From positions 89,775,651 to 89,839,650 of the forward strand of contig CM051027.1 in NCBI GenBank assembly GCA_027627225.1: a stretch of 64,000 bases of DNA. The letters run 5' to 3'. Positions 30,101 to 35,016 of the stretch are shown here, piece by piece. Source of the stretch: Congeria kusceri (lineage: Eukaryota; Mollusca; Bivalvia; Myida; Dreissenidae). Positions within the stretch are counted from its first letter, which is position 1. The number at the start of each line of letters is the position of its first letter. A model generated the notes under the pieces. That model searched no databases and was not told the origin of the DNA. It was given only the letters and a program-made list of their open reading frames with translations. Made by a program: the position numbers and the translations under genes.

Positions 30101-31294
30101 TTTCTATGATCACGAGTGAAATAAAATACGATCTTACACCGAAATTAACAAATTTTCTTTTTATTTTATGCTTTTTGACAATAGATAAATAAAATTGTGC
30201 GAGATATACTTAAACGTCACAAGTTTGTGTATTATGACGTCATATAAATGACGTCATAAATAATTCCAAAACTGTCACTCGTTAGTATGGTGGGAAAAAA
30301 GTGTCATATTTTGTCAGTTGTTGTCGCTAAATTATAATTTTGTTGAATTATATAATGTGTTTTATGTAAACACATGCATGTACATACTGTACTTGTAAAT
30401 ACATGCGGCGAGCGTTGTAAACCACTTCTTGTAGATCGATGTTATTTATGGAAAAATAGTCAGTTTTATGTTATATTTTCACTGCAGTGAAAATATAAAA
30501 TCTTATATTTTCACTGCTCCAACAGTGAAAATATAAAATTTTATTTCACCAATAAAATTTGATATTTCACTGAAAAGCATATAATAATTTGCAATACAGG
30601 TTTTGGCATACGGGTATTGTTGCAGACCTAATAACTTTCTTTTAAAACATATTCCTATGCTGACTACATTTATGTTAAAAATGGTTGCTTTGTGAAAGAA
30701 CTAACACTGTTTCCCTACCTGGCAGGTGGCTGCCAATGTGGTAGATCTTGTAAGTGTACTGGCCACTGCCCCCCGGTCCGTCTGTGTAAGGCTGGTTCGT
30801 GATGATTTCCACTCCACTGCCTGCTCCATGACTTTCCTCGCGACTTTTTTTCTTGAGGAGAATATAGTTTTGTTACATTTCTTTATGATATAATTATACT
30901 ATTTCCAGGGCTCATGCTACCATTTTCCAAATTAGCTTATGGCTTTGTTTGGTTAAAAAAATGTGCTTGGATAACATAATACATCTATTTCTTCATAAAA
31001 TACTCCAAGGGAGTAGCAAGGTAAAACTGGACAAGAAAACTTTTTGCCAAAGGAAACACTGATTTCACTGACATCATTAAAAGCAGTAGATTTTGTAAGT
31101 GTTTACCTTTTATTTTTATAATTTGAAATACATTTTCCTTAATATAAACATACATTAAAATCTGAATATAATGAGTTAACAGAACTCACATATGCAACCC
31201 ATGCCTAGGCCCCTACCTGTATCATGTAGAGCTGCGCTATGCGGTACTCCTCCACACTCATGGGCAGGGAAATCCTGTATTCCTTCATCAACAT
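1..31294 (-). CDS. PITPNM: Membrane-associated phosphatidylinositol transfer protein (RdgB/PITPNM/Nir family), 5' half, ten exons
   Basis: Proteins of this family exchange phosphatidylinositol and phosphatidic acid at ER-plasma membrane contacts and sustain phosphoinositide signalling. Coding exons on the minus strand: 31294-31217, 30851-30719, 27214-27011, 26706-26464, 25216-24818, 24177-24085, 18396-18328, 6514-6422, 1683-1555 and 123 to beyond 1. Every junction is GT-AG; intron 1 is phase 0 and introns 2-9 are phase 1. About 521 residues are in the window. Residues 1 to about 255 form the PITP domain (EEYRIAQLYMIQ, YPYTKTRYKCPFVEKF, FRYWGMQNKIERFIHDIG, AHRQAWCWQDEYYGL). A Ser/Lys-rich linker and an acidic FFAT-like motif (EFFDAEG, residues 378-384) follow, then ILFLIVHGG and LLDTGYDSFNTS on the DDHD side. 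The rest of the DDHD region and the LNS2 domain should lie left of the window. The family is recognised from sequence; the exact orthologue (PITPNM1/2/3) is not resolved. Further cassette exons could have been missed in the large introns. Confidence 0.93.
457..1455. mobile_element. AT-rich inverted-repeat DNA element with TGTCCCAATATTTAGGG motifs
   Basis: The left end (about 457-478, TAATTACCCTAAGTATTGG) is repeated inverted at the right end (about 1430-1453, TAATTACTCTTAGCATTGG). The motif TGTCCCAATATTTAGGG, or close variants, recurs near both ends (about 551, 1284, 1378, 1410). A SINE sits inside. No coding capacity is visible, so it is a non-autonomous element in intron 9 of rdgB. Exact ends are approximate. 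Confidence 0.6.
835..1131 (-). mobile_element. tRNA-derived SINE, copy 1
   Basis: Read on the minus strand, a tRNA-like head carries an A-box region (TAGTTGGTAGAGCGC) and a B-box region (AGTTTGAACCCC, about 1062-1075). A conserved body and an A-rich tail near 835 follow. Body and head match the second copy at 21.5-21.8 kb closely. The architecture fits the molluscan tRNA SINEs with a conserved central domain; the family name is not assigned. Confidence 0.8.
1555..1683 (-). CDS. PITPNM: rdgB/PITPNM exon 9 (residues 438-481)
   Basis: The exon encodes GEGGRRFEKLCQKYSLETRR and ends CKTDILFLIVHG. The hydrophobic ILFLIVHGG is the conserved strand that opens the segment preceding the DDHD domain. 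The donor is GGAG|GTAAGC. The acceptor ACATGGCAG|AA has a weak pyrimidine tract. Length is 129 nt, phase 1 to phase 1. Confidence 0.9.
2080..2566. repeat. Possible MITE with TACWGTAGAA ends
   Basis: The interval starts TACAGTAGAATGC and ends with the inverted TTCTACAGTA. The interior is AT-rich with repeated CGCGAA/TTCGCG words near both ends. Only about 10 bp of terminal match is visible, so this is tentative. The 1.7-2.0 kb stretch before it holds nothing recognisable. Confidence 0.4.
2571..3766 (+). repeat. Tandem-core element, truncated copy (GGGCCATGATGGCCC start)
   Basis: The element opens with GGGCCATGATGGCCC then GCTCACCTGAG, the same type of 5' end as the elements at 3767 and 50687. 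The interior (about 3060-3766) is four diverged 150-190 bp units containing GGGCAATAACTCTGGTG and ACACAAACTGTG. No 3' hairpin end is found before the next element begins. Short open frames here are by-products of the repeat. Confidence 0.6.
3767..6248 (+). mobile_element. Helentron/pearl-like non-autonomous element with two tandem cores
   Basis: The 5' end is CAAGAGGGTCACGAAGGCCC then GCTCACCTGA. The 3' end is a hairpin (6211-6242; arms GCTCACC and GGTGAGC, inner GAGCACGTTGTGCTC) followed directly by CTAAAAA. Two different tandem cores lie between: about six units of ~135 bp (3800-4612; CTCAATGCGTTCTCAAG, GACCTTGACCTTGACCCC), then about seven units of ~185 bp (4612-6010; AAACCTCTGGGCCTTGCGG, CTTTGTAGAGGACCACTA). 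There is no coding capacity. The architecture resembles the bivalve pearl/HINE type; the class assignment is inference. Confidence 0.65.
6249..6380 (+). repeat. Second 3' end of the same tandem-core family
   Basis: A diverged hairpin end (AGCTCACC, GAGCACTTCGTGTTC, GGTGAGCTAAAAA, 6342-6377) lies just after the first. This is a second 3' terminus in tandem or the remnant of a neighbouring copy. It sits just 3' (gene sense) of rdgB exon 8. Confidence 0.55.
6422..6514 (-). CDS. PITPNM: rdgB/PITPNM exon 8 (residues 407-438): linker, probable cassette exon
   Basis: The exon encodes ALGPRSSSLEMLSVSNDEFA then DARSQLSFNT. The acceptor is TTTTGCAG|GGGC and the donor ACAG|GTAACA. It is 93 nt and symmetric in phase 1, so it joins exon 7 or exon 6 upstream and exon 9 downstream in frame. 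The 11.8-kb intron to exon 7 carries the nested transposon block at 7.5-13.1 kb. Confidence 0.78.
7515..7625. repeat. 25-bp tandem repeat, about four copies
   Basis: The unit AGATTGTAATTTGCATGGAC plus a 5-bp link is repeated about four times, with one unit carrying a TTGTAA insertion. It directly abuts the 74-bp satellite. The ~0.5-1 kb before it (6515-7514) holds no recognisable gene; a short minus-strand open frame at 6762-6989 was not assigned. Confidence 0.8.
7625..7768 (+). repeat. 74-bp satellite, left part (about two units)
   Basis: The units contain GTTGCTATGTGCTATGC, GACTGTG, AATTTGGTTT and ACGCTTGATAAATTAAT. The same satellite resumes at 12737 with four more units, so a single array was split by the element 7769-12736. 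Confidence 0.8.
8680..8891 (+). repeat. Left part of a tandem-core type repeat (TTCTTGTC...TTATTTCTC unit)
   Basis: The interval contains a ~170-bp unit (CTTGTCGAGGTTATTTCTC, ACTACTGGCTTGAAAT, TTTTTCTTGGAGTTATG). Two diverged units of the same type follow the inserted element at 11003-11280. The repeat was therefore interrupted by the insertion 8892-11002. Confidence 0.6.
8892..11002. mobile_element. 2.1-kb inverted-repeat element, TA target duplication
   Basis: The left end is TACTGGCGCAGTGCATAAAT and the right end, inverted, is TACTGGCGCAGTGCCTAAAT. Both sides are flanked by TA (8890-8891, 11003-11004). A further AATCCGCCAC motif repeats near both ends. A TA duplication suggests a Tc1/mariner-like non-autonomous element. 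No transposase is visible. Confidence 0.75.
9227..10348. mobile_element. 1.1-kb inverted-repeat element nested in the 2.1-kb element
   Basis: The ends read AAGACGTTCGCAACAA on the left and its inverse TTGTTGCGAACGTCTT on the right. TA is on both sides (9225-9226, 10349-10350). The interior holds three diverged tandem units of ~390 bp (about 9400, 9780, 10170). Each carries GACAGGTACC-like, CAATATTTCC and AAAATCTGTCGTTTGGAA words. It is non-coding. Confidence 0.75.
11281..12400. other. Unassigned interior of the 4.97-kb element
   Basis: The part at 11280-11780 is GC-richer than its surroundings and contains repeated words such as CCGGGA, CCCGG and ACACCGGCAC. It gives two adjoining minus-strand open frames (11422-11625, 11632-11847) with no recognised domain. 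From 11880 to 12400 the DNA is AT-rich and featureless. Confidence 0.4.
12737..13070 (+). repeat. 74-bp satellite, right part (about four units)
   Basis: GAGTTGCTAT recurs at 12811, 12885, 12959 and 13033, an exact 74-bp period. The units include GTGCTATGC, TGTCGGGACTGTGTAATTTG and TTTCATTAACGCTTG. It is continuous with 7625-7768 before the insertion. Confidence 0.88.
13148..13575. mobile_element. MITE-like element with CCAGATAAA ends
   Basis: The left end (CCCAGATAAAGCGAGTACG, then CGTAAATTACGC) and the inverted right end (TCCAGATAAATATTTGTAC, then GCGTAAATGTACGC) are imperfect inverted repeats of ~35 bp. Words like GTAAATTTAC and CATTTACGC recur inside. No target duplication was settled and it is non-coding. 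Confidence 0.55.
13576..16040. other. Intronic DNA without recognised gene; diverged duplication carrying two GTTGCTAGGCAAC palindromes
   Basis: No exon of rdgB was found here. A short GC-rich patch at 14470-14780 gives an unassigned minus-strand open frame. The stretches after 15235 and after 15615 look like diverged duplicates about 380 bp apart. Each starts with the palindrome GTTGCTAGGCAAC (15235-15247, 15615-15627). A perfect TGACGTCA lies near 15827. Confidence 0.4.
16098..16117 (+). repeat. Poly-G run of 20
   Basis: A homopolymer of 20 G follows ATGACTC. It is prone to length variation and sequencing error, so any reading frame across it (a weak plus-strand one runs 16042-16296) is unreliable. 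Confidence 0.9.
16306..17259. mobile_element. 0.95-kb inverted-repeat element, TTA target duplication (Harbinger-like MITE)
   Basis: The left end AGCCTCAGTCACACTGTCAC then AATTTTGGCTA is matched inverted at the right by AGCCTCGGTCACCCCAGTC then AATTTTGGCTA. TTA flanks both sides (16303-16305, 17260-17262). The interior is non-coding. Three-bp TTA/TAA duplications are typical of PIF/Harbinger, so that class is inferred. Confidence 0.72.
17263..17552 (+). CDS. Unrecognised open frame to the right of the TTA element, possibly a relic
   Basis: A plus-strand frame reads GYINGKFTRLNAVRCLYEVF, then LLNKQHPVVFYIILNGFCCE, and ends at a stop at 17550-17552. Its composition looks protein-like (mixed hydrophobic and charged, several Cys), but I recognise no family. 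The methionine upstream at 17175 lies inside the inserted element, so it is not a native start. It may be part of an ORF broken by the insertion, or chance. Confidence 0.25.
17950..18210 (+). mobile_element. GAGGCG-family short inverted-repeat element, copy 1 (TSD TTAC)
   Basis: The 261-bp element starts GAGGCGCCTCGTGGGAAAAC and ends with the inverse. Two inner hairpins are built from GGATTAGCCTGTGCAGTC and its inverse, around an asymmetric centre (GGTATTTTCC, ACTGTAGGCG). TTAC lies on both sides (17946-17949, 18211-18214). It is non-coding; open frames across it come from the palindromes. Confidence 0.9.
18328..18396 (-). CDS. PITPNM: rdgB/PITPNM exon 7 (residues 384-407): acidic linker, probable cassette exon
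   Basis: The exon encodes ISEDVFNSDLEMSESELEQN in the frame set by exon 6, between the acceptor TTTATTTAG|GC and a strong donor TAT|GTAAGT. Its composition (acidic, S/E/D) fits the linker after the FFAT motif. At 69 nt, phase 1 to phase 1, it could be skipped without a frameshift. No strong cross-species motif supports it, so it is less certain than exons 1-6. Confidence 0.78.
18397..19276. other. Intronic DNA, nothing recognised
   Basis: AT-rich sequence with a poly-T run near 18560. No exon, element ends or tandem repeat were identified. Confidence 0.4.
19277..19384. repeat. Fold-back hairpin of ~105 bp
   Basis: The left arm GGAAAAAAGGTGATGAGGGG and GTGGAACGCC pairs with the right arm GGCGTTCCGCC, a C-rich run and ATCACCTTTTTTC. 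The centre is GTAGTACCCAGTTGGTAGTA. It is likely a small fold-back element. Confidence 0.7.
19690..20385 (+). mobile_element. Tandem-core element with GGGCCATAACTCTGTC units
   Basis: The element opens ATATACCCCCTCCCC. Four units of ~165 bp follow, starting near 19728, 19872, 20036 and 20204 (GGCCATAACTCTGTCAAAAT, TAGTGGTTTGTAACC). It ends AGACCGACAAGCTCACTCC, a run of 12 C, and a small hairpin CCCAAACTTCGTTTGTGGG. The plan is the same as the 3.8-6.2 kb element, with different ends and core. Confidence 0.65.
20386..21530. other. Intronic DNA, nothing recognised
   Basis: AT-rich sequence with short chance open frames on both strands. No domain, splice-consistent exon or repeat structure was found. 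Confidence 0.4.
21535..21831 (-). mobile_element. tRNA-derived SINE, copy 2
   Basis: On the minus strand the head reads TAGCTCAGTTGGTAGAGCTC (A box) and TGAGTTTGAATCCCAG (B box, about 21768-21784), followed by a body near-identical to copy 1. The tail ends in repeated AAATAAAC. The A-box region is closer to a tRNA than in copy 1. Orientation is the same as copy 1. Confidence 0.85.
21923..23321 (+). mobile_element. GAGGCG-family element split by a ~1.15-kb insertion (TSD AATT)
   Basis: The left half (21923 to ~22016, GAGGCATGTCGTGGGAAAAT through CACTTTCCGCTT) and the right half (~23170-23321, AAGGAAGTCTCTTCTAAAC to ACGACACGCCTC) together make one complete copy. AATT flanks the outside (21919-21922, 23322-23325). 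The intervening ~1.15 kb is therefore a later insertion. It ends on the right with a long palindrome. Confidence 0.8.
23017..23164. repeat. Long palindrome (~148 bp fold-back)
   Basis: The left arm AGAATACACGGTAGGTGCC and GGAGAAAGTTTAT pairs with the right arm ATAAACTTTCTCC and GCACCAACCATGTATTCT. The centre is TGGCTCGCTAAAGCTCGCC. It lies at the right edge of the DNA that splits the GAGGCG copy. Confidence 0.75.
23326..24084. other. Intronic DNA, nothing recognised
   Basis: The stretch up to exon 6 has a short internal duplication (GATGAGAAAATAACAAAT near 23847 and 23911) but no gene or element was identified. Confidence 0.4.
24085..24177 (-). CDS. PITPNM: rdgB/PITPNM exon 6 (residues 353-384): acidic tract and FFAT-like motif
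   Basis: The 31-residue exon ends in ESSSDEDDEFFDAE, an acidic run followed by EFFDA. In mammalian Nir proteins this FFAT motif binds the MSP domain of VAP-A/B and ties the protein to the ER. The acceptor GTCTGCAG|AT has a long pyrimidine tract, and the donor is GCAGAAG|GTAA. It is symmetric (93 nt, phase 1 to phase 1). Canonical FFAT position 7 is E; here the residue completed by the next exon is G. Confidence 0.9.
24608..24766. repeat. Fold-back repeat family (TTGTTTATYGGCC), copy 1
   Basis: TTGTTGTTTATCGGCTA on the left is matched inverted by TAGCCGATAAACAACTC on the right. An inner pair GTTCTGATG / CATCAGAAC and an outer AAATCAAAAATTATTTC are also present. Related copies lie at 25435-25552 and 37766-37925. 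Confidence 0.65.
24818..25216 (-). CDS. PITPNM: rdgB/PITPNM exon 5 (residues 220-353): end of PITP domain plus Ser-rich linker
   Basis: The exon begins GLRKTMLRAHRQAWCWQDEY, the last PITP helix with its conserved Trp cluster, then LEDIRRLELETQLALQ. The remaining ~90 residues are low-complexity and polar, rich in S, K, T and R (SGRQSRSPSQASIRSGKSRT). This matches the phosphorylatable linker seen in family members. The acceptor is TGCAG|GTCT and the donor CTCG|GTATGG. Length is 399 nt. Confidence 0.93.
25435..25552. repeat. Fold-back repeat family, copy 2 (diverged)
   Basis: The copy contains CATTGTTGTTGCTGATG, CATCAGAACTCC, TTTTTATTGGCCC and AATCAACAATTATTTC. It shares the right-hand structure of copy 1 but has a shortened left arm. 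Confidence 0.5.
25553..26463. other. Intron 4 of rdgB, nothing recognised
   Basis: Apart from the fold-back copy just upstream, the sequence is AT-rich with no element ends or tandem structure. Confidence 0.4.
26464..26706 (-). CDS. PITPNM: rdgB/PITPNM exon 4 (residues 139-220)
   Basis: The exon encodes DYIDIVKDTISSSDYKREED, the RGPLQDNWREEY segment, and the diagnostic CRVEFRYWGMQNKIERFIHD. These are PITP-domain signatures shared by class I and class II proteins. The acceptor is TTTCAG|AC and the donor ATAG|GTAGGT. Length is 243 nt, phase 1 to phase 1. Confidence 0.94.
27011..27214 (-). CDS. PITPNM: rdgB/PITPNM exon 3 (residues 71-139)
   Basis: The exon starts GWFRAILPKSALRVEEEAWN and continues through YPYTKTRYKCPFVEKFVLEV, the classic PITP core. 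The acceptor is TGCAG|GC and the donor is GTCG|GTGAGT. At 204 nt, phase 1 to phase 1, it is a symmetric exon. The 3.5-kb intron to exon 2 holds a 43-bp minisatellite and a LINE relic in the opposite orientation. Confidence 0.93.
27345..27682 (+). repeat. 43-bp minisatellite, about 7.5 copies
   Basis: The unit (GGATGAAACGGTCATACACA, AACTGTGCGAGTTTTTCTAG, ATT) starts at 27379, 27419, 27462, 27505, 27548, 27591 and 27634, one unit being 40 bp. It apparently grew from one unit of the ACACAAACTGTG tandem-core repeat seen at 27283-27360 and at 3.0-3.7 kb. Confidence 0.9.
27683..29388 (+). pseudogene. Non-LTR retrotransposon (LINE) reverse transcriptase relic
   Basis: Separate frames line up as one reverse transcriptase in order: an N-terminal FQELDDLFTKEEIRKAIQLL; then, after a frameshift near 27905, GVIIPIYKKGNSLDASNYRG; DAQFGFKSNYSTVDAIF; CFDSIYRNGLWYKLI; GLLQGEIISPILFSLFVND; the catalytic FADDAVIF; and after another shift near 28505 NYLGIVLASGGSF and CEVWGFSNADDIERVHRRFL. 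At least three frameshifts or stops make it inactive. It lies in intron 2 of rdgB, opposite to the gene. The clade (CR1/Jockey/other) is not decided. No endonuclease domain or poly-A tail is visible, so it is 5'-truncated. Confidence 0.88.
30020..30158. repeat. Large palindrome (~135 bp)
   Basis: The left arm TTTGTTGATTTCGGTGTAAG, ATTGTATTTTATTTCAC pairs with the right arm GTGAAATAAAATACGATC, TTACACCGAAATTAACAAA around a TTTTCTATG centre. It is part of an AT-rich element; further palindromic words (TATTTTCACTG / CAGTGAAAATA) follow at 30465-30575. Confidence 0.8.
30235..30256. promoter_or_regulatory. Two perfect TGACGTCA (CRE-type) palindromes, 14 bp apart
   Basis: TGACGTCA occurs at 30235-30242 and again at 30249-30256. 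The octamer is the consensus CREB/ATF site. The pair lies in the repeat-derived DNA of intron 2, about 1 kb downstream of the rdgB start codon. Use as an enhancer is speculative. Confidence 0.35.
30440..30590. repeat. Palindromic AT-rich repeat (TATTTTCACTG words)
   Basis: Alternating TATATTTTCACTGCAGTGAA, TTATATTTTCACTGCTCC and AACAGTGAAAATATAAAA can fold into several hairpins. It probably forms the right part of the element that begins with the palindrome at 30020. Confidence 0.6.
30719..30851 (-). CDS. PITPNM: rdgB/PITPNM exon 2 (residues 27-71)
   Basis: The exon encodes KKSREESHGAGSGVEIITNQ and, further on, GQYTYKIYHIGSHLP. This is the loop and strand region of the PITP lipid-binding cup and is highly conserved in the family. 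The acceptor is CTCAAG before seven A's and the donor is GCCAG|GTAGGG. It ends in phase 1. Confidence 0.93.
31217..31294 (-). CDS. PITPNM: rdgB/PITPNM exon 1 (start codon, residues 1-26)
   Basis: The ATG at 31294-31292 gives MLMKEYRISLPMSVEEYRIA, matching the invariant family start M-L-x-K-E-Y-R-I. A second ATG lies two codons later (31288), but the first fits the family length. The donor is ACAG|GTAGGG, phase 0. The exon encodes the first strand and helix of the PITP fold. Any 5' untranslated exon was not identified. Confidence 0.92.
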
Positions 31295-32458
31295 TGTCAA
31301 AACTTAACCTTGACCTTTCACCTTCAACACTTGACCCTTGACCTTCAACAGTAATCTTTTATCCAACTGGATTTTGTAACATTGTCATGCTTATGACAAT
31401 ACAACGTTATTATGCAAAAATGTTTTGTTCTTCATGTTTTTTAAATACAACACCTTCAGCTTGTTCAATTCGATTAGCACCACTTATATCACTGTTTTAA
31501 TCTTTAATAATCTTTAACGTAAGAATCTCATGTTTCTGTTGCTTTTCTTACTAAAAAACATATTATTAATTGAAACTGGCAAGACCTTGCCATAAAAACT
31601 GGCTAACAGTTACTGCAATGATTATGTAATTAATTACATTAATAACATGTTTGAGAACTTCTGGCAGCTCTCACAGAATAGCACCACACTATATCCATGC
31701 AACATGGGTCATGTTTGAATAAGGCTGGCATAAGTGTCACTTTGGACACTTCATGACACGTTTTTGGCAATCGAAAGCATTTGGCATCTGAAATATGTGT
31801 AGCTTTTCCACATTCAATATCCCTAGACTATGACTGGAGTTCCATGACATTTTATGTTGGCAAGCATATGGTCAAACTTGATGGCCATCTTACTGTCTGT
31901 TGGATAATCGCCTCCAATGTGAATGAACATCCATTGTATTGTTTCTTACAGTGGAATGAATGACTTTTCTTAGTTGTGGATTATGGCATGTACCAAGTTC
32001 TAATGACATCTACCATACATCCCAATCTGAAAGTATAAACAAATGTTAGCTTTGCAAAGTAAAACATATATTTTGCAATGTTGGTATTAAAAGGTTATTG
32101 TATACAACAATTTAAAGAATTTTTAAAGAGTAAGAGCAGAACAGTAATATATTTTTTTTTATGAAAAAGGAAATGGGCGAAAAACAATTAGCATCTATAA
32201 AATGGACTCGTTCAAAGATTTGTTATCAAATGGTTTCTTAATAATTGTTATCAATTTCAGTTGATGTTTACTCAGTGATTACATGTTATTTCCAATATAA
32301 TGTATTTCTGTACCATTAGTCTGATTATCTCTGCAGTATTCAGAATGTTCTTTTCATTTAAGAATCTGTGACAAAGAACATGTAACATTTTTAGTTTATC
32401 AATATATGAATAGGTTCATTTGAGCCCCAATTGAAAATTGTTGCAGTTATAATACAAT
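31295..32458. other. 5' flank of rdgB/PITPNM
   Basis: This interval lies upstream of the start codon. The transcription start is not visible. A short run of GACCTT/TTGACC words lies just upstream of the ATG (31308-31344). It contains TGACCCTTGACCT (31332-31344), the inverse of AGGTCA-A-GGGTCA, a DR1-type nuclear receptor site. The rest is AT-rich without a recognised gene; a plus-strand open frame at 31781-31963 was not assigned. Confidence 0.4.
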
Positions 32459-32692
32459 GAGGCGTGTCATGGAAAAACCCGGCTTAATGCATGTGCAGTC
32501 CGCACAGGCTAATCTGGGACGGCACTTTCCAATTTTATGGTATTTTCTGTTTTAAGGAAGTCTCTTCTAACCATAAATCCACTGTAGGCGGAAAGTGCCG
32601 TCCTGGAATAGCCTGTGCGGCCAGCACAGGCTAATCCGGGGCAACACTTTACGCACATGTACATTAAGCCCGGTCTTCTCACGACCCGCCTC
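32459..32692 (+). mobile_element. GAGGCG-family element, copy 3 (internal deletion)
   Basis: Starts GAGGCGTGTCATGGAAAAAC and ends ACGACCCGCCTC. The left hairpin is shortened (TGCATGTGCAGTCCGCACAG). The flanking 4-mers CAAT and CCAC do not match. Confidence 0.85.
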
Positions 32693-32873
32693 CCACATTT
32701 TATTATAAAAGTTTAAGAAGGGCTGGAGTTTGTTTTCCCCAGTACATACCCAGTAGTTCAAAACACAGATTAAAACAAACTGCGATTTCACAGTGTGCAA
32801 AACATGGGTATGCATACAGCAAATACAAACCTGTAATACGACCAATGCAAAGTCAAGATTAAAACCTAAATAT

Positions 32874-33134
32874 GAGGGGCGTCTTGGGAAAACCGGACTT
32901 AATGCATGTGCGTAAAGTGTCGTCCCGGATTAGCCTGTGCAGTCCGCACAGGCTAATCCGGGATGGCACTTTCCGCTTTTGTGGTATTTTCTGTTTCAAG
33001 AAAGTCTCTTCTAAACATAAATTCACTGTAGGCAGAAAGTGCCGTCCTGGATTAGCCTGTGCGAACTGCACAGGCTAATCCGGGACGACACTTTACGCAC
33101 ATACATTAAGATCGGTTTCCTCACGACGCGCCAC
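32874..33134 (+). mobile_element. GAGGCG-family element, copy 4 (TSD ATAT)
   Basis: A full-length 261-bp copy with both GGATTAGCCTGTGC hairpins intact. ATAT lies on both sides (32870-32873, 33135-33138). The last bases of the right end are mutated (GCGCCAC instead of GCGCCTC). Confidence 0.88.
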
Positions 33135-33620
33135 ATATGTATCTGGTATACAAAATTCATTTAACCCAGTTTGAAACCCAATAAAAGCAACATAGCTCAG
33201 ATTCCAATCAACATTGTTAAAAGATGTAATTTAAATCATCATGATGTATAACCATAATTATCTTACTGCTTAAACAACTGTAATCTACATCACCACCACA
33301 CATGTTAAAATCAACAATTAAGTATTTAAGTACTGATGTGCCATTTGTATAATACTATTAGGAGTTTTGCTAATTGTAATGTCAACATATTAAGGGCACT
33401 TCAAACTGTTCAACAACTGCTATTATAGTATTGCTGAATGTGTATAAAATCATCACCATTCAAGTATGTAAATATTGTTGTTCGCAGCCACAACCGGTCA
33501 TAACCAACACAATCCGATAATTTACGTTTCTAAGAATCCTGATGGCCATGATAGCCTTGTAAGTTTTAAAGGGACTATGTCTACATAAAGTGATATCTTA
33601 CAACAATGTAAATTATATAT

Positions 33621-33843
33621 GAGGTGTGTTGTGGGAAACCCGGGCTTAACGCATGTGCGTAAAGTGTCGTCCCAGGCTTATCCGCCTACAGTGGGTTTAT
33701 GTTTAGAAGAGACTTCGTTGAAACTGAAAATACCATGAAAGCGGAAAGTGCTGTCCTGGATTAGCCTGTGCGGACTGCACAGGCTTATCCGGGACGACAC
33801 TTTTCGCACATGCATTAAGCCCGGGTTTCCAACGACAGGTCTC
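33621..33843 (-). mobile_element. GAGGCG-family element, copy 5 (opposite orientation)
   Basis: The outer ends are as usual. The asymmetric centre reads in reverse (CCGCCTACAGTGGGTTTATG, GAAAATACCATGAAAGCGG), so this copy is inserted in the other orientation. One hairpin is partly deleted. No target duplication was recovered. Confidence 0.85.
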
Positions 33844-34755
33844 AAACAGATTTGTGACCAAATTAAATAAATGTACTACCAGTACATTATGAGATTTTAG
33901 AAAAACATCAAACACACATGTGAAAATAAAAAGTTATGTTGAACATTTTTTAAACAGACCTGCATTTGTCCTGTTCATTCAATTTTGAACTTACATTATA
34001 AAATGTATCCAGAACATACAAGACACTTGTTTGCTTGCTCCAAGGCCAATATAGTGTACAAGATATTGTGGCAAGCAGGGTAAAATACAGAAAGTTCATC
34101 AACAACAACACATTTTAAGCTCCAAATATGAAAGTCACATGCAGTTTAAAACAGTTGTTTTCTTACTGGCACTTATAATTTAAATCATAATTGATCAATC
34201 CAATTTAACAAATGGGAAAATATGCCTGTGGGTTACATCAAGGCACAACTTCAGCAGATAATTTCTGCATAAACTTAGAACCACACACAATCTGTTCCCA
34301 TCATTAATGAAGTAAAACCATTTACTAATTGATTGCTGATTTCTCTGGTGACTTCTAGATGAACCTCAGCAATTTAGCCAGCATATATCCCCGATATGTG
34401 ATGGATTCTGGGCATCAGTAAAATAGTGCACATTCCCACATGTGGGAATGGAAATCTGACACTTAACACTGCCTACAATGGTGCAACTGAATGCCAGATG
34501 TTGAAAGCGAAAATAACAGAAATATTATTTCAATGGCAGGTTGAAGTATTATATTACACTATTCCACTCTGCACTTTTCCACATTGATGCCAGTTGTTAA
34601 AAGAGAGAATAACACAGAGATTATATCAATGTGGTTTAGTTTGTAATGTTGGTTTCTCAACAACAACTTCAAACAAGAACTTGCAATCATTAAACATTTG
34701 AATTAAGAGTGTATGTTGAAAAAATGACAAATTCCAGACAGAGATAAGAATATTT
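33844..34755. other. Intergenic DNA, nothing recognised
   Basis: AT-rich sequence between two GAGGCG copies. It contains a small palindrome CATTCCCACATGTGGGAATG (34430-34449) and no gene or other element. Confidence 0.4.
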
Positions 34756-35016
34756 GAGGCACGTCGTGGGAAAACCGGACTTAATGCATGTGCGTCAAGT
34801 GTCGTCCCGGATCAGCCTGTGCAGTCCGCACAGGCTAATCCAGGACGGCACTTTCCGCTTTTATGGTATTTTCTGTTTCAAGGAAGACTCTTCTATACAT
34901 AAATCCACTGTAGGCGGAAAGTGCCGAGCCGGATTAGCCTGAGCGGACTGCACAGGCTATTCCGGGACAACACTTTACGCAAGTGCATTAAGACCGGTTT
35001 TCCCACGACGCCCCTC
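34756..35016 (+). mobile_element. GAGGCG-family element, copy 6 (TSD ATTT)
   Basis: A full-length 261-bp copy starting GAGGCACGTCGTGGGAAAAC. ATTT lies on both sides (34752-34755, 35017-35020). Confidence 0.9.
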
